A stretch of DNA of 64,000 nucleotides, from assembly GCF_900103695.1 (NCBI RefSeq), contig NZ_FNHF01000003.1, positions 496,001-560,000 on the forward strand. Reading direction: 5' to 3'. Each line of letters starts with the position of its first letter. Positions within the stretch are counted from its first letter, which is position 1. Position numbers and translations under genes: made by a program. A model generated the notes under the pieces. The model saw only the letters and a list, made by a program, of their open reading frames with translations, ran no database searches and was not told where the DNA came from. This document shows, one piece after another, positions 29,996-45,496 of this stretch. This DNA is from Sediminibacillus halophilus. GTDB lineage: Bacteria; Bacillota; Bacilli; Bacillales; Amphibacillaceae.

Positions 29996-32188
29996 ATGGT
30001 AAAACATATTGCATGCGCTCTTGTCCTCGCCATTCTGCTGTCTATTATCCCCTCCACAAAACCCTCGGCAGAAACCGAAGAATCCCAGTCCCTCATCGTC
30101 GAGGTTGACGGCGATCCTCATGCATACAAGGAATTCATCGAAAAATATCATCCCTTTATAGAAGTCTTGCAGGTGTACGATACCCTTTTTACCGGACTGG
30201 CGGTTCGCGGGAAAGCACACCAGCTGGAAAAAATCGAAACAGAAGACTTTGTGCGCAAAAGCTACCCCGTACAGACTTATAAAGCCACTGCTGAAAACAG
30301 TGTAGAGTTTTTAAAACAGGGGTCCTTTTTTCAATCGGAGGCCGGGAGCAAGTACACCGGAAGGGGTGTGAAAGTAGGGGTGATCGATACGGGAATCGAT
30401 TATACACATCCTGACCTGGCTGCAAGCTATCAAGGAGGATTCGATGTTGTCGACCTGGATGATGATCCGATGGAAACCAAGGTAGAGCAAGGGATGCCGA
30501 CCATACACGGCAGTCATGTAGCTGGTATTATTGCTGCCCGTGGCAACATGTCAGGAGTAGCACCAGACGCCGAGCTCTATGGCTATCGTGCACTCGGTCC
30601 AGGCGGAATGGGAACATCGGTACAAGTCATCGCGGCTTTGGAAAAAGCTGTGAAAGATGGCATGGATATTATCAATATGTCGCTTGGAAGCTCGGTGAAT
30701 GGCCCGGACTGGCCGACAAGTGCTGCGGTCAACCGCGCCATTGACAAAGGGGTATCGGTGGTCGTGGCGAATGGAAACGAAGGACCGGAAAACTGGACAG
30801 TTGGATCACCGGCCACGTCGGATAAAGCCATTTCGGTCGGGGCCTCCACGCCCCCTATGACCACCCCCTCTTTGTATGACCAGCTCCACGATAAAAAGAT
30901 CGATTTGAATTTGTTTATGGGGTCAGTCCCCTGGGAGCTCGAAAAAAAATATCCGATTGTCCACCGGAAACTAGAAAACGGAAAAATCGAGGACGCCAGA
31001 GGGAAAATGGTACTGATCGAACGAGGGACAGTCCCCTTTGCCGACAAAGCCCGGGCAGCAGAGAAAGCCGGGGCTGAAGCTGTGGTGATTTATAATAACG
31101 AAAAAGGCAGTTTTGTGGGCTCTATAGATGATGGAAAGGAGCCAATAAATATTCCGGTTGCGTCCATTTCACAAGCTGATGGTCAATGGCTTGTGAAAAA
31201 TGCAGCCGCACAGGAAACCTGGTTGGAAACAAACTATCAGAAGGAGCAGGATTTAATGGCGTCCTTCAGTTCGAGAGGGCCTGTCACTGTCAACTGGGAA
31301 ATTAAGCCTGAAATTGTGGCGCCCGGGGCAGCCATCACTAGCACTGTACCAGGTGGTTACCAGGAGTTGCAGGGGACAAGTATGGCAGCACCGCATGTTG
31401 CTGGTGGCCTTGCTTTGGTGAAACAGGCTCACCCAGATTGGAGTCATGATCAGTTGAAGGGGGCACTGCTGACGACTGCTTTGCCGGTAAACGATGAAAA
31501 GGGAAACAGATATGAACCGATTGTACAAGGCATGGGCCGGATGCAGATTGACGCCGCTATTAATACGGAGACAATCCTATATAACCCGCTTCTGTCTTTT
31601 GGGAAAATCGATGAGAGAAAACAGAGAGGTACGTATGAACTGGTGGTAGAAAACATTTCTGATCAACCGCAGGAGTTCCGGTTTGATATTCCAAAGCAGG
31701 AGCGAGGCTTGAGATGGGAATTGCCAAAGACTGTCACGGTCAAAGCAGGAGAGAAAAAAGAGATACCGGTTACGTTGTCGGTGACAAGCTCCCTGTTGGA
31801 GAACGGAATCCATCAAGGCTGGCTGACGCTGCAACGTGAAAAGGGAAAAGAGACGTATCAACTTCCATATTTGTTTCTTGTAAACGAAGCCGAGTACCCA
31901 AAAGCGATGGGAATGGAATTTGCTCTAAAGCCATTCACCGATGACCAATATCAGTACCGTATGTACCTCCCGGAAGGGGCGGAAGAATTGACCATCGACC
32001 TTTATAACCCGTCTACCCTCCGGTTTGACCGTACCGTCTTGGAACTACAAGACCAACAACCAGGTCTGATTGAAGGCGTATTGGATAAACACGAAATTGG
32101 CAAACAAGGCCAATACCTGGCGAACATCATCGTCAAAACCGATAAAGATCACCAATACAATTACCCAACCACCCTGCAAATCGAATAA
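29996..32188 (+). CDS. Vpr-like secreted subtilase with PA domain
   Basis: 730 residues: signal peptide (1-25), an I9-type propeptide, an S8 catalytic domain with Asp131 (VIDTGID), His171 (HGSHVAG) and Ser462 (GTSMAAPH), a PA domain inserted at about 300-410, and a C-terminal beta region. This is the layout of the B. subtilis minor extracellular protease Vpr; there is no cell-wall anchor. It likely degrades extracellular protein. Two DNA copies of the intergenic palindrome occur in frame inside the PA domain: GGGGTCAGTCCCC at 30919-30931 (encoding GSVP) and GGGACAGTCCCC at 31025-31036 (encoding GTVP). AGAGGAG precedes the ATG. Confidence 0.92.
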   Translation: MVKHIACALVLAILLSIIPSTKPSAETEESQSLIVEVDGDPHAYKEFIEKYHPFIEVLQVYDTLFTGLAVRGKAHQLEKIETEDFVRKSYPVQTYKATAENSVEFLKQGSFFQSEAGSKYTGRGVKVGVIDTGIDYTHPDLAASYQGGFDVVDLDDDPMETKVEQGMPTIHGSHVAGIIAARGNMSGVAPDAELYGYRALGPGGMGTSVQVIAALEKAVKDGMDIINMSLGSSVNGPDWPTSAAVNRAIDKGVSVVVANGNEGPENWTVGSPATSDKAISVGASTPPMTTPSLYDQLHDKKIDLNLFMGSVPWELEKKYPIVHRKLENGKIEDARGKMVLIERGTVPFADKARAAEKAGAEAVVIYNNEKGSFVGSIDDGKEPINIPVASISQADGQWLVKNAAAQETWLETNYQKEQDLMASFSSRGPVTVNWEIKPEIVAPGAAITSTVPGGYQELQGTSMAAPHVAGGLALVKQAHPDWSHDQLKGALLTTALPVNDEKGNRYEPIVQGMGRMQIDAAINTETILYNPLLSFGKIDERKQRGTYELVVENISDQPQEFRFDIPKQERGLRWELPKTVTVKAGEKKEIPVTLSVTSSLLENGIHQGWLTLQREKGKETYQLPYLFLVNEAEYPKAMGMEFALKPFTDDQYQYRMYLPEGAEELTIDLYNPSTLRFDRTVLELQDQQPGLIEGVLDKHEIGKQGQYLANIIVKTDKDHQYNYPTTLQIE

Positions 32189-32211
32189 CAACCCGGAGAC
32201 AGTCAAAACCA

Positions 32212-32489
32212 GGGGACAGGCCCCCCTTAACAGGAAATTTAAGAACAGACACCTTTTTACAATCACCGGGGCCTGTCCCTCTTTACATGAGCTGCTGGTT
32301 AAGGGGCCTGACCCCAAAACGGCTGACAAACGCATGGTTGTCGATAAGAACCCTCAATGGCGGGGTTTTTATCGTACAAGGTGTGTCCCCGTTAGGCGAA
32401 TAATTTAATGAAACTCCGTAGGGGGTCAGTCCCCATAAGTATCGATACTCGTTGATTTGGTACCTTAGCTTTCTGTGGGGCCTGACCCC
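32212..32489 (+). repeat. Cluster of GGGG(A/T/C)C..G(A/T)CCCC palindromes
   Basis: Copies at 32212-32226 (GGGGACAGGCCCC), 32268-32279 (GGGGCCTGTCCC, its inverse), 32303-32315 and 32477-32489 (GGGGCCTGACCCC) and 32421-32434 (GGGGTCAGTCCCC). Partial copies lie at about 32384 and 32495. Several have a GGCC or CCTG core, a subtype not seen elsewhere in the window. They fill the first part of the 845-base gap between the subtilase and the atp operon. Confidence 0.75.
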
Positions 32490-33033
32490 AATACCAGACC
32501 CCAATACCATGACCTCAATCCTGTCGCCCAGGCTATGTTTCGAATTTCGCGACTCTAAAGAATTGTCACAAATTTGTCGCTTTTGTCTCTATTTTCTTTC
32601 TTATATAATAAAGAGGAGTGTACTGGTTAAGAGTGTTCTCGTGGAAGGTTTTCCAAATTTTACTTTCTCCGGGAAACCGATTGACATTGGACTACCCCTA
32701 TTGTATGCTAATCTAGTGTGGAATGGTAAGGGTTTCATAAGCTTCATTTTTAATAAGCTTATTCCTTGTTTAAAACCTGTATAGCTTGTAACATGAGTAC
32801 AAACTGACCTGATCAACAGGACAGTTGTAAAAAGTTTTTGCCGGAATCGACAAAATTTTTTTGCACTTTAATCGGTTTGGAAAATCTATCATCTGAATGG
32901 AGGATATAACCAAGCTGATTTCCACAAGTTCCGACAATCGTTCAATGGGTTGAATTGGCCTTGAATTGGAGCCGGTACATAAAGAAACATCCATTTAAAA
33001 TATCTAAGCATCTTCACTACGGGGGAACAAAGC
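32490..33033 (+). other. Upstream region of the atp operon
   Basis: No gene. It holds a strong -10-like TATAAT near 32603, the better promoter at 32681-32709, and an AAGCTT-containing imperfect repeat near 32738-32762 (CATAAGCTTC...AATAAGCTTA). The long untranslated leader of about 320 bases before atpI has no recognised regulatory fold. Confidence 0.4.
32681..32709 (+). promoter_or_regulatory. Probable sigma-A promoter of the atp operon
   Basis: TTGACA (32681-32686), an exact 17-base spacer and TATGCT (32704-32709). It is the best promoter match between the subtilase gene and atpI. Confidence 0.6.
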
Positions 33034-33402
33034 ATGCAACAATACGAATATATGATAACCCGTCAACGCAAATGGATGTTCTACCTTCTCGCACTATTGG
33101 TACTAGGATCGGCTTTCACTCCGTATCCGCGTATCTTCCTCGGACTTCTCCTTGGAACAGTGATAGGCTTTTACAACCTATGGCTTATGCAAAGAAAGAT
33201 CCAGCAGTTCGGCAAAGCAGCAGCTGAACAACGTTCTACCAAAGGTATTGGTACCTTTTCCCGATTGGCAGCAGCCGCGGCAGCTGTGCTTATCGCCCTT
33301 CAGTTTGAAGAATATTTCCATCTTATTGGTGTGTTAATTGGATTAATGACAGTTTATGTTGTCATTATGATAGATTTTGCAATATTTAGAGTCAAAGATT
33401 AG
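33034..33402 (+). CDS. atpI: ATP synthase subunit I
   Basis: A 122-residue membrane protein with four hydrophobic segments (YLLALLVLGSAF, IFLGLLLGTVIGFYNLWLM, LAAAAAAVLIALQF, IGVLIGLMTVYVVIMIDF). AtpI assists c-ring assembly and possibly Mg2+ supply. It is the first gene of the operon, 24 bases before atpB. GGGGG AACAAAGC precedes the ATG, a modest ribosome site. Confidence 0.9.
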   Translation: MQQYEYMITRQRKWMFYLLALLVLGSAFTPYPRIFLGLLLGTVIGFYNLWLMQRKIQQFGKAAAEQRSTKGIGTFSRLAAAAAAVLIALQFEEYFHLIGVLIGLMTVYVVIMIDFAIFRVKD

Positions 33403-33420
33403 CGCTGGGAAGAGAGGTGA

Positions 33421-34152
<732 letters not shown>

Positions 34153-34309
34153 AAATTATATACTAAGGGTATTCCCGCTGCTTGCTTTATTCAAACAGGC
34201 AGAGAGGACCCCGAATCAGTTTTTTGTAAACGGGAAGTTCCGGACAATCCGGACGTCTTACTTATGAAATACTGAAAAATCAGGAATTAACTAAATTCAT
34301 ATATTTTAG

Positions 34310-34531
<222 letters not shown>

Positions 34532-34561
34532 CAAAACATTAAGATAAAACTTAAATACATT

Positions 34562-34590
34562 GGCGAAGTTCATCTATTTGAACTTTCGCC
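34562..34590 (+). promoter_or_regulatory. Stem-loop between atpE and atpF
   Basis: GGCGA-AGTTCA pairs with TGAACT-TTCGCC (one bulge) over a short loop, followed by TTTCCTTT. It resembles a weak terminator or a processing/stabilising hairpin and could raise atpE expression over downstream genes. Confidence 0.55.
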
Positions 34591-34625
34591 TTTCCTTTAC
34601 GTTCGAAGAAACTTAGCAATGTTGA

Positions 34626-35728
<1,103 letters not shown>

Positions 35729-35744
35729 TTGATGATAGGGGTGA

Positions 35745-37259
<1,515 letters not shown>

Positions 37260-37340
37260 GCTTAGGATACAGAAGGCAAGAGGACGCTCGGAATCAGATA
37301 CATTCTATTCCGGCGTGAACCTTTGAAGAAAGGGTGGTGA

Positions 37341-39651
<2,311 letters not shown>

Positions 39652-39687
39652 AGGATAAGGCCGTTCAAGGCTGGGAAAAGCGAATAG

Positions 39688-40167
<480 letters not shown>

Positions 40168-40188
40168 GCACACATAAGAAACGAACGA

Positions 40189-40229
40189 TAAAAGACTTTA
40201 ATTGCTGTGAAAGCATTAAAGTCTTTTTT
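40189..40229 (+). terminator. atp operon terminator
   Basis: AAAAGACTTTAAT pairs with ATTAAAGTCTTTT, with an inner TGCT/AGCA stem, then T-rich. Confidence 0.88.
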
Positions 40230-40920
40230 ATGTTTTGACGATGGGAATTGCAAGTAATACCTGCTTCTAGTGGTATTCCAACCAATTCTCTTTTCTGAGA
40301 ATGACTGAATCTTGCCTAGAGGCGTACTCCGTTATCTCGAACTGCTATTTCCCTGCCCAAAGACTTTGAATCTCTCCGGTTCTTCTGCTGGAGCCTAGTA
40401 GTAAGATTCTTCTAATCTACAAATCCAATGGCATGTATTTGCTGTTGTAAAGAATCACAAAAAAACTACTAAATCACAGCGTGTTCTGTCCTATTACAGT
40501 CCTCATGCCTCTATTGCATTTCCTGGTATGATGTTGATCGCATACCCCGATACCAGAAAAATTCACCAAATAACTGACAAATGTTGACTCTTATTCACTC
40601 TTCGCCATTATTACACAATAATGGCAGTATATTGTCACAAAAATAAAATGTTACTGTTTCTCTGCATAAAAGGAGAAGTCAGTGTCGATATTCCCCGGGA
40701 AATAACAGCAACATTGGTGGAAATCAGACAAAGCCAATCCTTACTTCCTACCCACAAGGCGCCATTTGCACAACTTGTTCGATTTTTACGTTTAGGTAAT
40801 TTGAAATAAAGGTATTACACTACCAGAAACAAACAATCACCCGTTGACATTTCTTTTTGTCCGTGGCAATGTTTTACTAGTAAACAAACGAAGCGAACAA
40901 AAAGAAAAGGTGTGATCCAA
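40230..40920 (+). other. Intergenic stretch atpC-ywzB
   Basis: No gene. A perfect inverted repeat GCCATTATT (40604-40612) / AATAATGGC (40617-40625) with loop ACAC lies about where the -10 of a TTGACT (40584-40589) promoter would be, which resembles an operator. A second candidate -35 TTGACA is at 40844-40849, with a weak -10. Short open frames at 40621-40809 and near 40680 have no convincing protein character. Confidence 0.4.
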
Positions 40921-41154
40921 ATGATGCAATCACTTGGCCAAGAAGCGCTCATCAGTATGATTTCTCACTTGATTTTTATCATTATCACGTGGAGGATACT
41001 ACAAGGCATTAATTTAGAACCTCTTATTAAAAAAGGACGCGTAATGGAAGCGAATATTTTATTGATTTTTATTACAATTGCAATTGGCACGACTGTCAGC
41101 AGGTTCTTTTTGGACTTCTTGCAATGGTCTCAGCAGCTAATTTTTCTTTTTTGA
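40921..41154 (+). CDS. ywzB: DUF1146 family membrane protein YwzB
   Basis: 77 residues from ATG 40921. AAAGGTGTGATC directly upstream is a near-perfect Shine-Dalgarno, so the earlier GTG at 40912 lies inside it. Two hydrophobic helices (LISMISHLIFIIITWRIL and ANILLIFITIAIGTTVSRFF) and the linker NLEPLIKKGR are the DUF1146 pattern. Function unknown; the ywzB-ywmB-murAA order is the B. subtilis one. Confidence 0.88.
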   Translation: MMQSLGQEALISMISHLIFIIITWRILQGINLEPLIKKGRVMEANILLIFITIAIGTTVSRFFLDFLQWSQQLIFLF

Positions 41155-41285
41155 TGGATAGCTTATGAAAACGTGAATATGAATGTCAAAACATGACGAG
41201 AAAAGAACCGTATTTTTTTTGCTCTCCAGTCAATACTTGTGAAAGAGTCCAAGCACTAATTCATAAGCTGAGGGAGAGAATATAA

Positions 41286-41999
41286 ATGAAAATCCGGTTC
41301 CTTCTCGTAATAACATTGGGAATTATCGTTTCATTGCAATCATTCGTTCATGCATCCACACAAAAAGAACCAATTGAGCAATTAATCCAGTCGGCGGAAC
41401 AAGAGCAAATCCCGCTGAAAAAATGGCAGGTAGTCATGAAAGATGAACTGGACAGGAACCGTGCGTCAGAGATTGCTAGAAAACTAGAAAGCTATTTCCC
41501 TGCGTCCCATATTAATAGAGAGGAAACGAGCCAGGCAGAAAAATGGACTGCCAGCAACCTCCACAAAAAAACGCAATCAACCGAAACTTTTATCATGATT
41601 GTGCCTAAAAATGAACAAGGTAGTATTCAAGTAAGCTATTCACTTATGGGTGAAAGGTGGAATGAACAGACAAGGTCTTATTACTTTTCTCGATCAAAGA
41701 GTATGACTAAAGTATTATTTACTACAAATGTAAAAAAATTTGCTTGTCTGACACTAGCGTCAAATGATAAAATGAATAAGGTTTATTTTTTTGAAAAATT
41801 TGTAGAAAAATTAAATGTTCAAGCACTAGATCGCATACAGGAAAAAGATTTCACCGTTCTGTCGGGGTATACTCCTTACTGGGAACAAACTATCCCCGGC
41901 AAGGACAGCCTAATGAATATCCAACTGGCTGCTCGGGAAGATGCGAGTGGCAATACTACCATGACAATAGGAACACCTATCATAATTACTGAATATTAA
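41286..41999 (+). CDS. ywmB: YwmB family protein
   Basis: 237 residues with a signal peptide (1-24, ending VHA-STQ), so it is exported. The family has a TATA-box-binding-protein-like fold and no known function. It lies between ywzB and murAA, as in B. subtilis. GGGAGAGAATATAA precedes the ATG. Confidence 0.85.
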   Translation: MKIRFLLVITLGIIVSLQSFVHASTQKEPIEQLIQSAEQEQIPLKKWQVVMKDELDRNRASEIARKLESYFPASHINREETSQAEKWTASNLHKKTQSTETFIMIVPKNEQGSIQVSYSLMGERWNEQTRSYYFSRSKSMTKVLFTTNVKKFACLTLASNDKMNKVYFFEKFVEKLNVQALDRIQEKDFTVLSGYTPYWEQTIPGKDSLMNIQLAAREDASGNTTMTIGTPIIITEY

Positions 42000-42032
42000 T
42001 ATAGTGAAATTGGACGCAGAGGAGAATGAGCA

Positions 42033-43346
42033 GTGGAAAAAATCATCGTCCGTGGTGGGAGGCAGCTTAATGGTACCGTCAAAGTTGAAGGTGCCAAAAA
42101 TGCCGTACTGCCTGTCATCGCAGCAAGTATAATTGCAAGCGAAGGAACCAGCACGATTCATGAAGTACCCGCACTAGCAGATGTTAACACGATAAAAGAA
42201 GTACTAAGCAATATGAATGCAGATATCAGCATTTCAAATAATACCGTATCAGTAGACGCAACTAAACCGCTTAAGACGGAAGCTCCATTTGAATTTGTCA
42301 GAAAAATGAGAGCCTCTGTCCTTGTATTAGGACCGCTTTTGGCCAGGTATGGCCATGCGAAAGTAGCGATGCCAGGGGGCTGTGCCATTGGTTCCCGGCC
42401 GATTGACTTGCATTTAAAAGGCTTTGAAGCAATGGGGGCAAATGTCCATGTAGGCAATGGCTTCGTTGAAGTCAGCTCACAAGGCAGGTTGCAAGGTGCG
42501 AAAATTTATTTGGATGTGCCAAGCGTCGGAGCTACAGAGAATATCATGATGGCTGCAGCACTTGCGGAAGGAAAAACCATCTTAGAAAACTGTGCCAAAG
42601 AGCCGGAAATTGTCGATCTTGCTAATTTCCTTAATAAAATGGGTGCCAAAGTAATCGGTGCCGGAACGGAAACCATCCGGATCGAAGGGGTTTCCACCTT
42701 GCATGGGGTCGAGCATACCATCATTCCTGATCGTATAGAAGCAGGAACGTTTATGGTTGGCGCAGCAATTACCGGTGGTAACGTATTAGTGAAAGGTGCA
42801 GAAGCAGACCATTTGCGTTCATTGGTTTCTAAAATGGAAGAAATGGGTGTATATATTAGAGAGGAAGAAGACGGTCTGCGTGTCATCGGCCCGGAAAAAC
42901 TGAAGGCCACTGACATTAAGACACTTCCGCATCCAGGTTTTCCGACAGACATGCAATCGCAAATGATGGCTCTGATGTTAAGAGCAGAAGGTACTAGCGT
43001 AATCACGGAAACAGTATTTGAGAACCGGTTCATGCACGTAGAAGAATTCCGCCGCATGAACGCGAAATTGAAGATTGAAGGCAGAAGCGTCATAGTGGAA
43101 GGACCTGTAGACTTGCAGGGAGCAGAAGTAGCTGCCACCGATTTAAGAGCAGGTGCCGCACTCATATTGGCCGGTCTGACTGCCGAAGGCTATACACGAG
43201 TAACAGAATTGAAGCATATCGACCGAGGATATGTTAATCTTGCTGAAAAATTTGCTTCTCTGGGAGCAGATATTGAACGAGTCAATGACGACGGCGAAGT
43301 GATTGTCAGTGCCGCTCAACAGCATCAAACCTCTGTATCATCCTAA
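42033..43346 (+). CDS. murAA: UDP-N-acetylglucosamine 1-carboxyvinyltransferase, MurAA
   Basis: The main MurA paralogue for peptidoglycan precursor synthesis. 437 residues, start GTG 42033 after GCAGAGGAGAA. Catalytic Cys117 in [10 protein letters not shown], with RIEAGTF and HPGFPTDMQ. Its ywmB-proximal location distinguishes it from the MurZ copy at 9191. In B. subtilis spoIID comes next; here a 10-kb peptide-uptake operon intervenes. Confidence 0.96.
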   Translation: MEKIIVRGGRQLNGTVKVEGAKNAVLPVIAASIIASEGTSTIHEVPALADVNTIKEVLSNMNADISISNNTVSVDATKPLKTEAPFEFVRKMRASVLVLGPLLARYGHAKVAMPGGCAIGSRPIDLHLKGFEAMGANVHVGNGFVEVSSQGRLQGAKIYLDVPSVGATENIMMAAALAEGKTILENCAKEPEIVDLANFLNKMGAKVIGAGTETIRIEGVSTLHGVEHTIIPDRIEAGTFMVGAAITGGNVLVKGAEADHLRSLVSKMEEMGVYIREEEDGLRVIGPEKLKATDIKTLPHPGFPTDMQSQMMALMLRAEGTSVITETVFENRFMHVEEFRRMNAKLKIEGRSVIVEGPVDLQGAEVAATDLRAGAALILAGLTAEGYTRVTELKHIDRGYVNLAEKFASLGADIERVNDDGEVIVSAAQQHQTSVSS

Positions 43347-43360
43347 GTAATAGAATGAAA

Positions 43361-43439
43361 GAGCAATCCTAAAAGGAACTGCTGTGTTGTTCCCTGAACA
43401 AATTCCAGCGGGCTGTCCGGACAGGATGGCTCTTTTTTT
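43361..43439 (+). terminator. murAA terminator
   Basis: GAGCAATCCT pairs with AGGATGGCTC (one mismatch) across a long loop that itself contains the perfect palindrome CTGTCCGGACAG, followed by T7. Confidence 0.7.
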
Positions 43440-43644
43440 GTGTCCGGAAAGGACGAACATTTTACATAGAGGAGTGATAACGTGGTGGTATTACCGTGGA
43501 AATAAATCTTTTGCAAGAACATATAGCAAAAACATAATTTCTCTTTAATCCCGCAGTCTCCATTTCCTTTTAATCTCAACCTTCTTCTGGTACCTCTCGC
43601 AAGATAAACAAACATGGCAACCGCCTAGACGAAAGAGTTGTTTA
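43440..43644 (+). other. Gene-free stretch ahead of dppA
   Basis: A GAGGAGTGATAAC Shine-Dalgarno at about 43469 is followed by a seven-codon GTG frame only. Nothing else is recognised. Confidence 0.35.
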
Positions 43645-43669
43645 AATTTTTTTAAAATTGTGTTAAAAT
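43645..43669 (+). promoter_or_regulatory. dppA promoter with CodY-like site
   Basis: AATTTTTTTAAAATT (43645-43659) matches the CodY consensus AATTTTCWGAAAATT with two mismatches. It lies between a TTTAAA -35 (43641-43646) and TAAAAT -10 (43664-43669) spaced 17 bases. The dpp operon is a classic CodY target in B. subtilis. AT-richness makes a chance match possible. Confidence 0.42.
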
Positions 43670-43727
43670 ATGTCTATGAAAGGATAACCATTTCTATGCT
43701 TTTACACCAAAAGAAGGAGCAGGGTAT

Positions 43728-44552
43728 ATGAAACTTTTCTTATCAGTAGATATGGAAGGAATAACCGGATTGCCGGATCAAACCTTCGTTGACTCAGACA
43801 AGCACAATTACGAACGTGCCCGAAAAATCATGACAGAAGAAGCCAACCATGTAATCGAAGCTGCAAGTGAATTTGGCTGTGACGAAATACTAGTCAATGA
43901 CAGCCACTCCAAAATGAACAACCTCTTAATCGACGCAATCCATCCAGAAGCTTCACTCATCACAGGCGATGTAAAACCCTTTTCTATGGTGCAAAATTTA
44001 GATGACAGTTACATAGGAGCAATGTTTCTCGGCTACCATGCCCGTGCCGGTCAAAGAGGCGTGATGTCTCATTCGATGACATTTGGAGTCCGCAACTTTT
44101 TCATCAACGAACAGGTTGTCGGCGAACTCGGTTTCAATGCATATGTAGCGGGATACTTTGGTGTACCAGTGTTAATGGTAGCTGGCGATGACTGCGCATG
44201 TCAGGAAGCAGAGCAGCTTATTCCAAACATTATCACAGCTCCGGTAAAAACCACTATTTCCCGGTCTGCGGTCAAAACCCTTTCTCCGAAAAGGGCGGGA
44301 GAGCTTCTGCAAAGGCAGGCGAGTGCTGCGCTGGAAAACCGACAAAATGTCAAACCGCTCACCCCGCCGGACAATCCGGTGCTGCGGATTGAATTCACCA
44401 ATTATGGTCAGGCGGAATGGGCCAATTTGATGCCCGGGACAGAAATCGAACCTGGGAGTCCAACCGTCAGATTCCCTGCCAAAAACATACTTGAGGCGTA
44501 TCAGGCAATGCTGGTCATGACCGAACTGGCTATGCGCACGACGTTCAGTTAG
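43728..44552 (+). CDS. dppA: D-aminopeptidase DppA (M55)
   Basis: A zinc D-aminopeptidase that frees D-Ala from D-Ala-containing peptides. 274 residues, as in B. subtilis. Metal ligands are visible in SVDMEG (Asp8, Glu10), NDSHSKMNN and GYHARAG, plus a later Glu. It has no signal peptide and therefore acts on imported peptides. First gene of the operon; AAGGAG precedes the ATG. Confidence 0.95.
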   Translation: MKLFLSVDMEGITGLPDQTFVDSDKHNYERARKIMTEEANHVIEAASEFGCDEILVNDSHSKMNNLLIDAIHPEASLITGDVKPFSMVQNLDDSYIGAMFLGYHARAGQRGVMSHSMTFGVRNFFINEQVVGELGFNAYVAGYFGVPVLMVAGDDCACQEAEQLIPNIITAPVKTTISRSAVKTLSPKRAGELLQRQASAALENRQNVKPLTPPDNPVLRIEFTNYGQAEWANLMPGTEIEPGSPTVRFPAKNILEAYQAMLVMTELAMRTTFS

Positions 44553-44562
44553 GAGGGAAGCC

Positions 44563-45495
44563 ATGCTGCGATACATAGCTAAACGTTTTTTGATCATGCT
44601 GGTCACTATTTTAATCATCGTCACCTTAACGTTTATTTTGATGCATGCGATTCCCGGATCACCGTTCAACCAGGAGAGGGGGACGAGTGAAGCGGTACAG
44701 GCCAATCTGGAGGCGCACTACCATCTGGATGAACCGATGTATATCCAATATCTTCTCTACTTAAAATCGATTGTCACGTTTGATTTCGGGCCGTCGATCA
44801 AACAACCGACTTCAACGGTCAATGATTTGCTTGGACGCGGATTCCCGATTTCCCTGGAACTAGGGTTGGTATCCGTGATCGTGGCAATCATTTCGGGAAT
44901 ATTGCTCGGAATCATCGCAGCTCTCCGTCATAACAAGATCATCGACTACGCTGCCATGGCGATTGCCGTGCTCGGAATCTCGATTCCCAATTTTATTTTG
45001 GCCACTCAGTTGATTCAATCGTTTGCCGTTACGTGGCAAATCCTCCCGGCGGCCACCTGGAGCAGCCCGAAGCACATGATTCTTCCGGTAATCGCGTTGG
45101 CAACTGGACCAATGGCCATCATCGCCCGGTTGACAAGGTCGAGCATGCTCGAAGTGCTCACGCAGGATTATATCAAAATGGCCAGAGCGAAGGGGTTGTC
45201 ACCGTATAAAATCGTCTTTAAGCATGCCTTGAAAAATGCCTTAATGCCCGTCGTGACGATATTGGGTACCTTGCTGGCGGGGATTTTAACGGGAACCTTT
45301 GTCTTGGAGAAAATTTTCGCGATTCCCGGAATGGGCAAGTATTTTGTCGAAAGCATTAATAATCGGGACTACCCGGTAATTATGGGGACAACCGTATTTT
45401 ACAGTGCCTTCCTGATCGTCATGCTATTCCTCGTGGATATTGCTTACGGTATTTTGGATCCAAGAATCAAATTGCATAAAAAGGAGGCGGAATGA
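44563..45495 (+). CDS. dppB: Dipeptide ABC transporter permease DppB
   Basis: 310 residues, six membrane segments. N-terminal MLRYIAKRFLIMLVTILIIV and the cytoplasmic EAA loop (SMLEVLTQDYIKMARAKGLS) that contacts the ATPases are the DppB pattern. TTAGGAGGG is the ribosome site. It pairs with dppC. Confidence 0.95.
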   Translation: MLRYIAKRFLIMLVTILIIVTLTFILMHAIPGSPFNQERGTSEAVQANLEAHYHLDEPMYIQYLLYLKSIVTFDFGPSIKQPTSTVNDLLGRGFPISLELGLVSVIVAIISGILLGIIAALRHNKIIDYAAMAIAVLGISIPNFILATQLIQSFAVTWQILPAATWSSPKHMILPVIALATGPMAIIARLTRSSMLEVLTQDYIKMARAKGLSPYKIVFKHALKNALMPVVTILGTLLAGILTGTFVLEKIFAIPGMGKYFVESINNRDYPVIMGTTVFYSAFLIVMLFLVDIAYGILDPRIKLHKKEAE

Positions 45496-45496
45496 C

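Noticed and set aside
40621-40809. 62-codon open frame after the atp operon
   Set aside because: The start lies inside a perfect inverted repeat, there is no Shine-Dalgarno, and the composition is not protein-like.
43482-43505. GTG frame of seven codons after a good GAGGAGTGA site
   Set aside because: Too short to judge; no leader-peptide features such as repeated codons and no following terminator hairpin pair.
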